Origin: Jiulongibacter sediminis
GTDB taxonomy: Bacteria; Bacteroidota; Bacteroidia; Cytophagales; Spirosomataceae
Length of the DNA: 64,000 bases
Assembly: GCF_001306455.1 (NCBI RefSeq)
Contig: NZ_LGTQ01000012.1
Coordinates: forward strand, 62,001-126,000
Reading direction: 5' to 3'
Position numbers and translations under genes: made by a program. The notes below the pieces were generated by a model that did no database searches, was not told where the DNA came from, and worked only from the letters and a program-made list of their open reading frames with translations. Shown piece after piece: positions 52,054-60,680 of this stretch (its first letter is position 1; each line of letters starts with the position of its first letter).

Positions 52054-52481
52054 TATTTAACAATTTTCGCTATCAGTTTTCTTTTGTTTTGACCCAAGGC
52101 CGAAATATTGATTTCAAGTTGTGGAACCGGAAGTAATTCTTCTATTACCTGAGGCCACTCAATTAAACAAAGCTGATCAGAATACAAATATTCTTCAATT
52201 CCAAAATCTAATGCTTCCTCTGCTTTTTTTAGGCGATAGCAATCAAAGTGATAAAGCTCATCACCTGCGTCAGTCTGGTAAACATTAACAATAGCGAAAG
52301 TTGGACTTTGTACTACATCATTGACTCCAAACTTCCTGCAAACCTCCTTAATCAGGGTTGTTTTACCAGCACCTAAATTACCCAGAAATTTCCAAATGGT
52401 AACGTCCCCGGCGAAGCTCAAAAGCTCCCCAGCCACTACTGATAGGTCATCAAGGGTGTATTCTATGATAAAGTCTGCCAT
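52053..52481 (-). CDS. tsaE: tRNA threonylcarbamoyladenosine synthesis ATPase TsaE
   Basis: The 142-residue ATPase has the Walker A motif GNLGAGKTTLIKEVC near residues 33-47, a VQSPTFAIVNVY strand and the LYHFDCYRLKKAEEALDFGIEEYL block that is typical of TsaE (YjeE). It works with TsaB, TsaC/D to make t6A in tRNAs reading ANN codons. It lies first in a tsaE-ald-hypothetical unit; the ald gene overlaps by one base. The divergent mrdA starts 142 bases away. Confidence 0.92.
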   Translation of the reverse strand: MADFIIEYTLDDLSVVAGELLSFAGDVTIWKFLGNLGAGKTTLIKEVCRKFGVNDVVQSPTFAIVNVYQTDAGDELYHFDCYRLKKAEEALDFGIEEYLYSDQLCLIEWPQVIEELLPVPQLEINISALGQNKRKLIAKIVK

Positions 52482-52623
52482 TGTGCGGCAAAAATACCAT
52501 AATTCACTGAATTCTTCGTTTCCTATAAAGCAGATAAAAATTCATCAAAAAGCCTATACCATTTGGGTTTAAGCTCCATTTTTTCAGAACTTTGCGTTAA
52601 AATCTCCTCCTCCTCAAAAAAGC

Positions 52624-54459
52624 ATGTTAGAAAGCAGAAAGCAAGTCATCCTATTTTTCTTTTTCACCATTGGAATCATCTACATTTCCAGACTTTTTTA
52701 TATTCAGATTTTAGATCCCAAATACAAATCCTTTGAAGTAACCAATGCGATAAAGAGAGAAATTGAGGTTCCACTAAGAGGACAGATTTACGACAGAAAC
52801 GGCAAACTCCTGGTTCAAAACAGGGAAGTTTATAATATGTATGTCACCCCTCGGGAGGTTGAGGATCTTGACACCACCCGATTCTGTAGAGTTTTCAATA
52901 TCACAAGAGGCTATTTTGACAGCACAATGAATGACGCTATCAGTTATTCAAAAAACAGAGCATCTTTATTTCTCCGTCAGCTGTCCAAAGAAGAATTTGC
53001 CAGAGTTGCAGATGCTATGGTTAATTTCAAAGGCTTCAGTTTTGAGCAGTCCTTCTTCAGAACATATCCCGGCCATACACTGGCCAATGCATTGGGCTAT
53101 ATTGCTGAAATCCCGAAAGAAACCTACGATAACCAGGAAACACCTTATTATCGAAAAGGAGACTATATCGGACTTACGGGTATTGAGAAAGAATATGAAA
53201 ATGAACTCCGGGGAACCCGCGGGATAAAGTTCAAGCTCATGGATGTTCATGGGGCGGACAAAGGTTCGTACGAAAACGGTAAATTCGACACCACCGCTGT
53301 AGTTGGTAGTGACCTTTACTCTTCCATTGATATGGAACTCCAACAGCTTGCCGATAGTCTCTTTCAGGGAAAAGTAGGCTCCATAGTGGCGATAGAACCA
53401 AAAACGGGTGAAATTCTCGTCATGGGCTCTTACCCTACTTATGACCCTAATCTACTTTCAGGCAAGGCTTTCTCAGAAAATTACCTCAATCTGATCAAAG
53501 ACCCTGACAAACCTACTTTCAACAGAGCCATAAGCTCATTTTACAGACCAGGCTCTACCTTTAAGTTGGTGCAGGCAGTGGTGGGTCAGCAGCAGGGCGT
53601 AATAGATCCACGAACTTCATTCATAGGCTCCTATTCTCCAATGGGCTGTCACGGTCACGGCAATCACCATATGGCAAACCTGAATAATGCAGTTCAGTTT
53701 AGCTGCAACCCATATTTCTATAATGTTTTTAGGAAAATCATCAATAACTCTGAGCACGACAGCCCATTCCTCGCTGCACGTGAGGGGCTAGATCGTTGGC
53801 ATAATATGGTCGGACGATTTGGATTTGGTAGAAAGTTGGGTATTGATCTACCAGGTGAAAAAAGTCAACTACTTCCTGATATTGCACTTTACGATAAGTA
53901 CTACGGCGAAAACGGCTGGAAGTTTTCAAATATTTACTCAGTTTCCATTGGAGAAGGAGAAGTTGCCACTGATGTTTTAAAACTGGCAAACATGGCCGCG
54001 ATATTGGCCAATAAGGGTTATTACATTACGCCACACCTGATCAAAGGAATCGGCTCAGAAAATTCAGGTGTACGAAAAGAATTACTGGAGGTCCACCAAA
54101 CAGGAGTTCAACCTCAACACTTTTCTGCTATTTATGACGGGATGCAAAGGGTAATTGAAGCAGGCACTGCCCGAAGAGCGTATATTGAAGATATTCCAAT
54201 CCTGGGCAAAACGGGAACATCACAGAATCGAAAAGGGCCTGATCATGGTATTTTCATTGCTTTTGCTCCAAGAGAAAATCCACAGATTGCAATAGCTGCA
54301 GTCGTAGAAAACGGTATATGGGGTGGTAGTTCAGCTGGTCCGATATGCTCACTAATTATTGAAAAATTCATCAAAGGAAAAATAGAAAGACGTGCTTTTG
54401 CCGAACAGGTGAAAAATACACGTTTTGTTACAGTAGCTGCTTCAAAGGCTGCCAGATAA
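52624..54459 (+). CDS. mrdA: Penicillin-binding protein 2, elongation transpeptidase
   Basis: The 611-residue class B PBP has an N-terminal membrane helix (about 7-28), the dimerisation domain with RGQIYDRNGKLLVQNREVYN, and the transpeptidase domain with SxxK (RPGSTFKL), SxN (SCNPYFYN) and KTG (LGKTGTSQNRKG). It cross-links peptidoglycan during cell elongation with RodA. Length is normal. RodA follows after 3 bases. The usual mreBCD genes are not upstream: here the neighbour is the divergent tsaE. Confidence 0.93.
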   Translation: MLESRKQVILFFFFTIGIIYISRLFYIQILDPKYKSFEVTNAIKREIEVPLRGQIYDRNGKLLVQNREVYNMYVTPREVEDLDTTRFCRVFNITRGYFDSTMNDAISYSKNRASLFLRQLSKEEFARVADAMVNFKGFSFEQSFFRTYPGHTLANALGYIAEIPKETYDNQETPYYRKGDYIGLTGIEKEYENELRGTRGIKFKLMDVHGADKGSYENGKFDTTAVVGSDLYSSIDMELQQLADSLFQGKVGSIVAIEPKTGEILVMGSYPTYDPNLLSGKAFSENYLNLIKDPDKPTFNRAISSFYRPGSTFKLVQAVVGQQQGVIDPRTSFIGSYSPMGCHGHGNHHMANLNNAVQFSCNPYFYNVFRKIINNSEHDSPFLAAREGLDRWHNMVGRFGFGRKLGIDLPGEKSQLLPDIALYDKYYGENGWKFSNIYSVSIGEGEVATDVLKLANMAAILANKGYYITPHLIKGIGSENSGVRKELLEVHQTGVQPQHFSAIYDGMQRVIEAGTARRAYIEDIPILGKTGTSQNRKGPDHGIFIAFAPRENPQIAIAAVVENGIWGGSSAGPICSLIIEKFIKGKIERRAFAEQVKNTRFVTVAASKAAR

Positions 54460-54462
54460 TCA

Positions 54463-55737
54463 ATGGCAAACGAAATCAACATCAGACGCGGGATCGACTG
54501 GGTAACCGTACTTTTATACCTGTCATTAGTTCTCATTGGCTATTTCAATATTTACGCCGCCGTATATAACCCCGAGAACCCTATCGCCATTTTTTCTCTT
54601 GACCATAGTGCAGGTCGCCAGCTCATGTTTTTAGGTCTGGCTACTATCCTGGTCACTTTCATTCTCTTTATAGATTATAAAGTTTATGACAGCTTTGCCT
54701 ATATTTTCTATGGATTTATGATCTTGCTGCTTATTGCCACTATCTTTCTTGGTAGCGATATAAAAGGATCCAAATCCTGGATTAAGCTGGGGAGCTTCTC
54801 TTTACAACCTGCAGAGTTTGCCAAACTGGTCACGGCCTTAGCTCTGTCCAAATACCTGAGCTCCCAGACAGTCAACCTTAAAAGGTTTAGCGACCTCTGG
54901 AAAGCAGCAGCTTTAATTCTGATACCTCCGGTGATCATTATCCTTCAGAAAGAGACCGGTTCTGCACTCACTTTTGCCATTTTTCTCGTGGTTCTTTACC
55001 GTGAAGGTCTCCCGGGAATCTACCCTGCTTTATCACTGGCTTTCGTGGTTCTTCTAATCCTCTCGCTGCTCTATTCAAAGTGGTATATCCTCATAGGCCT
55101 CGTTGTCTTAGCAGTCATTTTCTACTACTTTATTTTGGCAAAAAGAGACCGAAAGCGGCAAAATGTGATTCGTATTGCGGGTATAGTATTACTCTTTAGC
55201 ACCTTCACCATGGGTGTTGACTTTTTTGTCAATAAAGTTCTGCAACCTCACCAGCAAAAAAGAATTAAAATACTGGTAGACCCTGATGCTGACCCTTTGG
55301 GAGCGGGCTGGAACGTTACTCAGTCGAAAATTGCCATTGGTTCTGGCGGATTTACTGGCAAAGGTTATCTTAAGGGGACTCAAACAAAATTTGACTTTGT
55401 GCCGGAGCAATCGACCGATTTCATTTTTTGTACCATTGGTGAGGAATGGGGTTTTATGGGCAGCCTCGTCCTGATCGGCCTTTATCTGGCTTTTCTGGCC
55501 CGAATACTCTATCTCGCAGAATTGCAGCGGGATAAGTTCGCCCGGGTTTACGGCTATTGTGTGGCTTCCATTATCTTTTTTCACCTCCTGGTTAATATTG
55601 GAATGACCATAGGGCTAATGCCGGTTATAGGTATTCCGCTACCTTTAGTCAGTTATGGAGGTTCTTCTTTGTGGTCATTCACAATATTAATATTTGTATT
55701 TCTCAAGCTGGATGCCCATCGTAGCTATAAGGTATAA
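54463..55737 (+). CDS. rodA: Rod-shape SEDS glycosyltransferase RodA
   Basis: The 424-residue SEDS membrane protein shows about ten hydrophobic helices and family motifs: IKGSKSWIKLGSFSLQPAEFAKL around residues 98-120, LQKETGSALTF, the periplasmic GSGGFTGKGYLKGTQTKFDFVPEQSTDFIF block, and IPLPLVSYGGSSL near the end. It polymerises glycan strands in the elongasome with PBP2, encoded three bases upstream. This is typical operon organisation. Confidence 0.94.
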   Translation: MANEINIRRGIDWVTVLLYLSLVLIGYFNIYAAVYNPENPIAIFSLDHSAGRQLMFLGLATILVTFILFIDYKVYDSFAYIFYGFMILLLIATIFLGSDIKGSKSWIKLGSFSLQPAEFAKLVTALALSKYLSSQTVNLKRFSDLWKAAALILIPPVIIILQKETGSALTFAIFLVVLYREGLPGIYPALSLAFVVLLILSLLYSKWYILIGLVVLAVIFYYFILAKRDRKRQNVIRIAGIVLLFSTFTMGVDFFVNKVLQPHQQKRIKILVDPDADPLGAGWNVTQSKIAIGSGGFTGKGYLKGTQTKFDFVPEQSTDFIFCTIGEEWGFMGSLVLIGLYLAFLARILYLAELQRDKFARVYGYCVASIIFFHLLVNIGMTIGLMPVIGIPLPLVSYGGSSLWSFTILIFVFLKLDAHRSYKV

Positions 55738-55788
55738 TTGAAACTATTATTATTTCTGAAATTATTTTTATTTCAATAATATTTGAAA

Positions 55789-56490
55789 ATGAATTTTAAA
55801 CTGTATCTTTTACCCACGGTTCTGGCCCCAGAAACACAATACAAAACGCTTTCGCCCGAAGTTATTGAGAAAATAAAGGAGTTGAATATCTTTTTCGTCG
55901 AGAACCTAAAAACGGCCAGGAGGTTCATTTCAAGCTTAAAGTTGGGAAAGGTAATTGATGAAATCACCTTTTATGAACTCACGAAAAACTCAAACTTTGA
56001 CGAAACCTTTGAGATCATAAGTCAACTACCCGAAGACGCCGGAATACTCTCTGAAGCCGGTTGCCCCGGCATCGCTGATCCCGGAGCTTTGGCGGTGGAT
56101 ATTGCTCATCAGCTTGATATAGAGGTCATTCCTCTGGTAGGACCTTCATCCATCTTACTCGCCCTCATGGCTTCCGGTTTTAATGGTCAGAGCTTTGCCT
56201 TTCATGGCTATCTGCCGATTGACAAAAAGGAAAGGGCTCGTCGTGTTAAAGAACTGGAACGGTTGGCCCTTACCAGCGGCCAAACACAGCTTTTCATGGA
56301 AACACCCTACCGGAACAACCAAATGTTAGATACGATTGTCAAAACCTGTAACCCTAATACCAAACTCAGTATTTCAGCAAACCTGACTGGAGAAGGTGCA
56401 ATCTCAAAAACTATGCGTATTGAAAAATGGAAACAGGCTAAAAATATTGACCTCCATAAAAAGCCGGCAATTTTTGGATTTGGTAGTTAA
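55789..56490 (+). CDS. RsmI-like tetrapyrrole methylase family protein
   Basis: The 233-residue protein (from the ATG at 55789) has the tetrapyrrole-methylase fold: YLLPTVLAPE at the start, AGILSEAGCPGIADPGALAV near 84-103, and IPLVGPSSILLALMASGFNGQSFAFHGYLP. This is the RsmI-type SAM-binding core. RsmI 2'-O-methylates C1402 of 16S rRNA, but this form diverges at the N-terminus (no TPIGN), so the substrate is uncertain; many Bacteroidota carry such a paralogue. A TTG at 55783 is an alternative start. Its 3' end overlaps aat by 4 bases. Confidence 0.82.
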   Translation: MNFKLYLLPTVLAPETQYKTLSPEVIEKIKELNIFFVENLKTARRFISSLKLGKVIDEITFYELTKNSNFDETFEIISQLPEDAGILSEAGCPGIADPGALAVDIAHQLDIEVIPLVGPSSILLALMASGFNGQSFAFHGYLPIDKKERARRVKELERLALTSGQTQLFMETPYRNNQMLDTIVKTCNPNTKLSISANLTGEGAISKTMRIEKWKQAKNIDLHKKPAIFGFGS

Positions 56491-57074
56491 AGCTCGAACC
56501 GGCAGCTCGTTTGAAGAGCCTCTATCAGGCGGGCCTCATACACCGCTTTGGGAATCTCAATAGCTCCATACCGCTCCACATTGTCATTCATGAATTGAGT
56601 ATCCAATAATTGGAAGTTGTTTTTCCGAAGAACCTCGATCAAATAATGGAAAGCAACTTTTGAAGCATTTGACTTCTCAAAAAACATTGATTCTCCAAAA
56701 AAAGCAGCACCAAGTGCCACTCCATAAAGCCCACCAACCAACTCATTTTCAAAATAGGCTTCCACAGAGTGAGCAAGACCAATTTCATGAAGATCACAAT
56801 ATGCCCTAATGATTTCCTCTGAAATCCAGGTTTCATCGCCAGCAAAGCGAGGCCGGGCACAGCACCGCATCACCTCTTTAAAGCATGTATCCAGCTTAAT
56901 TTCAAAGACTTTTTGATTAATAACAGGGCGTAAAGACCGAGATGGCTTATAATTGCCTATCGGAATTATGGCCCGAGGATCAGGAGCATACCAGTAAATC
57001 TGACCCGAGGCCTCCGCCATCGGAAAAGCTCCGTTGGCGTAACCCTGCAAAAGCATTTCGGCATTCAGCTGCAT
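56487..57074 (-). CDS. aat: Leucyl/phenylalanyl-tRNA-protein transferase
   Basis: The 195-residue enzyme transfers Leu or Phe to N-terminal Lys/Arg of proteins and thereby marks them for degradation by ClpAP (N-degron pathway). Segments AYWYAPDPRAIIP-like (QIYWYAPDPRAIIPI), the central ETWISEEIIRAYCDLHEIGLAHSVEA and GGLYGVALGAAFFGESMF, then LLDTQFMND, are diagnostic. A slightly later start at M7 is possible. It shares a one-base overlap with pyrR (TAATG), so the two are probably translated together. The 3' end overlaps the RsmI-like gene by 4 bases. Confidence 0.92.
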   Translation of the reverse strand: MQLNAEMLLQGYANGAFPMAEASGQIYWYAPDPRAIIPIGNYKPSRSLRPVINQKVFEIKLDTCFKEVMRCCARPRFAGDETWISEEIIRAYCDLHEIGLAHSVEAYFENELVGGLYGVALGAAFFGESMFFEKSNASKVAFHYLIEVLRKNNFQLLDTQFMNDNVERYGAIEIPKAVYEARLIEALQTSCRFEL

Positions 57075-57613
57075 TAGTCCATCAACCAGACTTTATCGGT
57101 TTTAAAGCCTTGCTCCTGCCACTCCACCAGTACCTTCTGGGATTTTTGAGTATTCACCTTACGGCCTGTATAATCGGGCTGAATCGGAATATCTCGCCTG
57201 TAAGACCGGTCGATCAAACAAAGAAGCTCAACTTTGTTAGGCCTACCGAAAGCCTGCATAGCGTCTAAAGCTGCCCTTACTGTACGGCCTGTAGCCAGAA
57301 CGTCATCAATAAGTATGACTTTCTTATTCTCAATTACAAAATCAATATCAGTACTATTCGGAGTCAGAATAGAATCTCGTCTCCTGAAGTCATCTCTAAA
57401 AAATGTGGCGTCTAATTTTCCATGATCAACTTTATAACCCAATATTTCCTCCAGTACTTTCACAATTCGTTTAGCCAGAAAAATGCCACGGGGCTGCAAT
57501 CCAATCACCACAGAATTTCTCATGTCCCCATTATTTTCAATAATCTCCTGAGCCAAACGGGCGAGTATGACATCTAATAGTGGCTGACTGAGTATTAATC
57601 TTTTCTTGTTCAT
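57074..57613 (-). CDS. pyrR: PyrR-type uracil phosphoribosyltransferase / attenuation protein
   Basis: The 179-residue PRTase shows VVIGLQPRGIFLAKRI near residues 35-50 and the PRPP-binding motif VILIDDVLATGRTVRAALDA around residues 98-117, preceded by HGKLDATFFRDDFRRRD, which matches PyrR. In Gram-positives PyrR controls pyr operon attenuation by binding mRNA; in Bacteroidota the role is less clear and it may act mainly as a UPRTase. I see no pyr genes in the window. Gene overlaps aat by one base. Confidence 0.9.
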   Translation of the reverse strand: MNKKRLILSQPLLDVILARLAQEIIENNGDMRNSVVIGLQPRGIFLAKRIVKVLEEILGYKVDHGKLDATFFRDDFRRRDSILTPNSTDIDFVIENKKVILIDDVLATGRTVRAALDAMQAFGRPNKVELLCLIDRSYRRDIPIQPDYTGRKVNTQKSQKVLVEWQEQGFKTDKVWLMD

Positions 57614-57882
57614 CTATCTTATCAGATACCTAGCAAAAGTATTGACTTCTACCAAAATAGACTAGTGGACCTTCAATTATTGAGTTTCCAAAACCGAAAC
57701 TATTTGAGACTTTTGGCGTGACTTTTATTGAAATTGCTATAATTGAACACTTTTGAAACAAACCTTTGCGGATACAAAATAAAACTGACACCATTAAATT
57801 AATCAAAAAACAAAGGAGAATTATTGTTTAAAGCAGTAAAGGCCCAGTATGAGGCCATTAATAATAAACAGAAAAGAAGCAC

Positions 57883-58440
57883 ATGAAATATTTGATAGTT
57901 GGCCTTGGGAATATCGGGCCGAAATATGCTTTTACTCGTCACAATGTTGGCTTTATGGCACTTGACCGTCTGGCCGCTATCGAAGGTTTGACCTTTTCTT
58001 TGGAAAAGCAAGCATACCATACCGAGTGGAAAATAAAGGGCCGCAGTATTCACCTGATCAAACCTACAACTTATATGAATCTATCAGGTAAATCTTTAGC
58101 CCATTATATGACTAAACTTAATATCCCTCGGGAGAATGTTCTCGTTATTGTAGACGATCTTGCACTTCCCGTTGCTAAGTTACGATTAAAGCCCAAAGGC
58201 TCTTCTGCAGGCCATAACGGATTAAAGGATATTGAAAGCACCCTTCAAACTCAGGAATACGCTCGCTTAAAGATTGGGATTGGAGACGACTACCCAAAAG
58301 GAAGACAGGTAGACTATGTTCTTGGAAATTTCGCTGAAGATGAAATGATTCAAATCATCCAAAAGCTTGATAAAGTAAAAGAGATCATTTTGGCCTTTTG
58401 CACTATTGGAATAAACAAAACTATGAATTCATATAATTAA
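57883..58440 (+). CDS. pth: Peptidyl-tRNA hydrolase
   Basis: The 185-residue enzyme releases peptides from prematurely dropped peptidyl-tRNA. Family signature LIVGLGNIGPKYAFTRHNVGFMALD (residues 3-27) contains the catalytic His20; then KPTTYMNLSGKSL, VIVDDLALPVAKLRLKPKGSSAGHNGLKDI and RLKIGIGDDYPKGRQVDYVLGNF, with normal length. The gene rplY often precedes pth in Bacteroidota; here the 270 bases upstream show no gene, only a GGCCCAGTATGAGGCC hairpin at 57841-57856. Confidence 0.94.
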   Translation: MKYLIVGLGNIGPKYAFTRHNVGFMALDRLAAIEGLTFSLEKQAYHTEWKIKGRSIHLIKPTTYMNLSGKSLAHYMTKLNIPRENVLVIVDDLALPVAKLRLKPKGSSAGHNGLKDIESTLQTQEYARLKIGIGDDYPKGRQVDYVLGNFAEDEMIQIIQKLDKVKEIILAFCTIGINKTMNSYN

Positions 58441-58493
58441 TAATTGTATTATTATAAGAATTTATCCACCTCCTAGAAAAAAATACTTTAGTT

Positions 58494-58523
58494 AATAAAA
58501 TATTTTAATAACAATATTTTATT
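58494..58523. repeat. AT-only inverted repeat downstream of pth
   Basis: AATAAAATATT (58494-58504) and AATATTTTATT (58513-58523) form an 11-bp inverted repeat around an 8-base spacer. A near-match to a DnaA box (TTATCCACC, 58462-58470) lies 24 bases away. The rest of the 250-base gap is AT-rich with no gene. Confidence 0.3.
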
Positions 58524-58619
58524 CCTCATTTAGCTAAAAAATAATACACCTTGATGTATTAATATTTGCAAATAATTCAAAAAGTAAAATATTGTTCCGA
58601 CAAACGTCTTCTTTGAAAT

Positions 58620-58650
58620 TTGTCAAAAAACTTAAAAGCTGACATATTTG
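58620..58650 (+). promoter_or_regulatory. Promoter of the small secreted protein
   Basis: TTGTC (58620-58624) and CATATTTG (58643-58650, one mismatch to TAnnTTTG) are 18 bases apart and lie 40 bases upstream of the ATG at 58691. Confidence 0.45.
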
Positions 58651-58690
58651 TATCGTAATCAAACAGAGGAAATAAAACGATTCCACGAAT

Positions 58691-59155
58691 ATGTCACAAA
58701 AATTAGTTACTTTTGCAATTGTACTTTCAACATTGATCTCGGGAGTGGGATCTGCGAAAGCTGAAGACTCAGTTAGAGTTAATAATACGATATACCTTTC
58801 AGCCGGTCCTGATTTCAACTTTAAAGTTTTCATGAACAAGAAGGCCAAAAGGTTTATTAAGAAGAATGATGAAGCCTGGGCTACATTTAACAACGTAGTT
58901 CGCTTATATAACGACTCAACAGGCCAGTTCCTTTTGATGTCAGAAGACGAGAAGGCAGATTTCTATGAGGCTGTAGCCACAATCAACAGCAAGCTTAGCA
59001 ACATGAGAAACGAAGACGCTCAAATTTGGCTAAAGAAAGTAGACGTAACCGAAAAGGTATTTGCTTTCTTATGGGAAAACAAAACCGAGAACAAGCCATT
59101 TGAAGAGCTTTACGAACTACCAACGATAAGCGTGGAGCCTACGGTAGGTAGATAA
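58691..59155 (+). CDS. Small secreted protein of unknown function
   Basis: The 154-residue protein has a signal peptide (about 1-24, ending AKA) and a helical, Lys/Asn-rich mature part. I do not recognise any domain; the sequence has no cysteine, and a run of aromatic and charged residues (for example AQIWLKKVDVTEKVFAFLWENK) suggests helices. It has its own promoter upstream and a hairpin terminator downstream, so it is probably a single transcript. Function cannot be inferred. Confidence 0.7.
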   Translation: MSQKLVTFAIVLSTLISGVGSAKAEDSVRVNNTIYLSAGPDFNFKVFMNKKAKRFIKKNDEAWATFNNVVRLYNDSTGQFLLMSEDEKADFYEAVATINSKLSNMRNEDAQIWLKKVDVTEKVFAFLWENKTENKPFEELYELPTISVEPTVGR

Positions 59156-59207
59156 AAAAAATAAGAACATTAGATTTTCATAGTTTAATAGGTTAGGGTT
59201 GAATAGT

Positions 59208-59240
59208 AAAGCCGTCTTGCATTGCGAGTCGGCTTTTTTC
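59208..59240 (+). terminator. Terminator, copy 1
   Basis: AAAGCCG pairs with CGGCTTT (with one more C-G pair beyond a mismatch), followed by TTTTTT. It lies 53 bases after the stop of the small secreted protein. Confidence 0.65.
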
Positions 59241-59356
59241 TTACACCCTCTGACGGAAAACAAATTGCAGGAATCGAGACCACGAATTCAGCTCACCATT
59301 CCCCCGGCCCCTACTCATAGTTTAATAGTTGGGCGGGACACGTAGTCCTGAATAGT

Positions 59357-59387
59357 AAAGCCGTCTGCATTGCGAGTCGGCTTTTTT
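59357..59387 (+). terminator. Terminator, copy 2
   Basis: The same AAAGCCG/CGGCTTT stem with a one-base-shorter loop, followed by six Ts. It is the duplicated partner of the hairpin at 59208. Confidence 0.6.
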
Positions 59388-59531
59388 CTATTAAAATCAT
59401 ACCTAACTACAAAGCCCCATAAGATGGGTATACACGAAGCTATATCACTCACTATAAATGATTAAAACAAATCGACACATTAGCCGACCAAATAGACACA
59501 AAAAAAAGTCAAAAAATCTTCGACTCAATTA

Positions 59532-59561
59532 TTGACTCTAAAAAATATACATCTATCTTTG
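59532..59561 (+). promoter_or_regulatory. Promoter of tRNA-Asp
   Basis: TTGAC (59532-59536) and TATCTTTG (59554-59561) are separated by 17 bases, a near-perfect match to the Bacteroidota TTG / TAnnTTTG promoter. The tRNA begins 37 bases later. Confidence 0.7.
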
Positions 59562-59598
59562 CATCCACATTTGAGAAAGCGAGTCTCAAACACTGAAA

Positions 59599-59672
59599 GG
59601 TCTGGTAGTTCAGTTGGTTAGAATACCTGCCTGTCACGCAGGGGGTCGCGGGTTCGAGTCCCGTCCAGACCG
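59599..59672 (+). tRNA. tRNA-Asp (GTC)
   Basis: The 74-nucleotide cloverleaf is complete. GGTCTGG pairs with CCAGACC in the acceptor stem; the D-arm is in AGTTCAGTTGGTTAGAA; the anticodon arm CCTGC-CTGTCAC-GCAGG holds GTC; the T-arm loop is GGTTCGAGTCC; the discriminator is G, as expected for Asp. CCA is not encoded. Its own promoter lies upstream and a terminator directly downstream. Confidence 0.96.
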
Positions 59673-59673
59673 C

Positions 59674-59708
59674 AAAAGCCTTGGATTTCTCCAAGGCTTT
59701 TTTTATTT
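59674..59708 (+). terminator. Terminator after tRNA-Asp
   Basis: AAAGCCTTGGA (59675-59685) pairs perfectly with TCCAAGGCTTT (59690-59700) around a TTTC loop, followed by a long T run. It begins two bases after the tRNA. Confidence 0.85.
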
Positions 59709-59718
59709 TTTCTTCTTA

Positions 59719-60498
59719 TCAAAACCAACGAAAAGCAAAATACTCGCAAGGCTCATCCAACTTGTTTTTGATCCCATGCGTTTGACCAGATTTGATGAAA
59801 TAAAAATCTCCGGCTTTAGCGTCAATCTCCTCTCCATCTAGAACCAAAGTCGTTTCACCTTCAGTGATTAGAATAATTTCAGTATCGACATGGGAATGCG
59901 GATCATGGCTTGACCCTTTATGATCAAGACGGGTAACATGCATTTCAAACTTTTCACACATTGCTGTCGGACGGTCAAAATAGGCGATTCTTCCCCCTTT
60001 TACCGTCTTCTCCAGCACTAGTTGATCCCGACTCAGAAACATGGCTCCTCCGGCCTCTACTCCCCTTTCCACATCCATTGGCTTTTTAGACCTGAACATC
60101 ATAACATAATAGGCCAGAGGCCCGTCTCCCACATTCTCCATTGATTGCTCCACTAAAGGCGGTATCAGCACCACACTTCCTGCACCTAGTGTCCTACTTT
60201 CACCATCCATGGTCATCTTCATCAGACCCTCTTTAACAATAATAACCTCCTCAATATTTTCCTGAGTGTGCGGAGGAGCAGGTTTGGCACCAGCCTGTTG
60301 CGTGGTTGTATGAATCTCCAGATATTCAAAGTGTGGAGAACTGCCTTCCATAAACCGTTTTCCTGCCCGCATTTGACCAGACTTAAAAGTTAAGTCTTCC
60401 CAAACATAAAGACCTGAGGCTACTTCAGCCGTTTGAGCCTTACTCATAAATCCGGAAGTTAAAATGCAAAACACACAAAACCATTTTTCATTTTTCAT
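59719..60498 (-). CDS. Secreted double-cupin protein
   Basis: The 259-residue protein (from the ATG at 60498) has a signal peptide ending near SKAQ and two cupin modules. The first contains PPHTQENIEEVIIVKEGLMKMTMDGE and GAGSVVLIPP; the second contains DPHSHVDTEIILITEGETTLVLDGEEIDAKAGDFYFI and GQTHGIKNK. The His residues in each are likely metal ligands. Such bicupins bind sugars, oxalate or other small ligands or act as periplasmic enzymes; no partner gene gives a hint. The upstream ATG at 60519 adds eight residues and is less likely. Confidence 0.82.
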   Translation of the reverse strand: MKNEKWFCVFCILTSGFMSKAQTAEVASGLYVWEDLTFKSGQMRAGKRFMEGSSPHFEYLEIHTTTQQAGAKPAPPHTQENIEEVIIVKEGLMKMTMDGESRTLGAGSVVLIPPLVEQSMENVGDGPLAYYVMMFRSKKPMDVERGVEAGGAMFLSRDQLVLEKTVKGGRIAYFDRPTAMCEKFEMHVTRLDHKGSSHDPHSHVDTEIILITEGETTLVLDGEEIDAKAGDFYFIKSGQTHGIKNKLDEPCEYFAFRWF

Positions 60499-60680
60499 TT
60501 CAATTAGGTTGATTTTCAATTACGACTGCTATAACTAAAATAGTGGTTTACAATTCAATCACCATCAACTGACTTTCAAAATAGCACTGACAAAGGACAG
60601 AAATACCTTATCTGTAGAGATTATTACAATAGTAATTACCTTCACATTCGAAATAGTATTTTTACAAAAAACCTCAACAT

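Larger units (their letters stand above)
59178..59389. repeat. Tandem duplication of a terminator-bearing block
   Basis: Two related blocks, 59178-59241 and 59315-59389, both start with TCATAGTTTAATAG and end with AAAGCCGTC..GCATTGCGAGTCGGCTTTTTTCT. The second carries a different middle with a GGAC-ACGTA-GTCC hairpin. They are separated by 73 bases of unrelated sequence. This explains most of the 443-base gap between the small secreted gene and tRNA-Asp. Confidence 0.75.

Noticed and set aside
57614-57882. rplY (ribosomal protein L25) before pth
   Set aside because: No open frame with L25 sequence is present in this gap.
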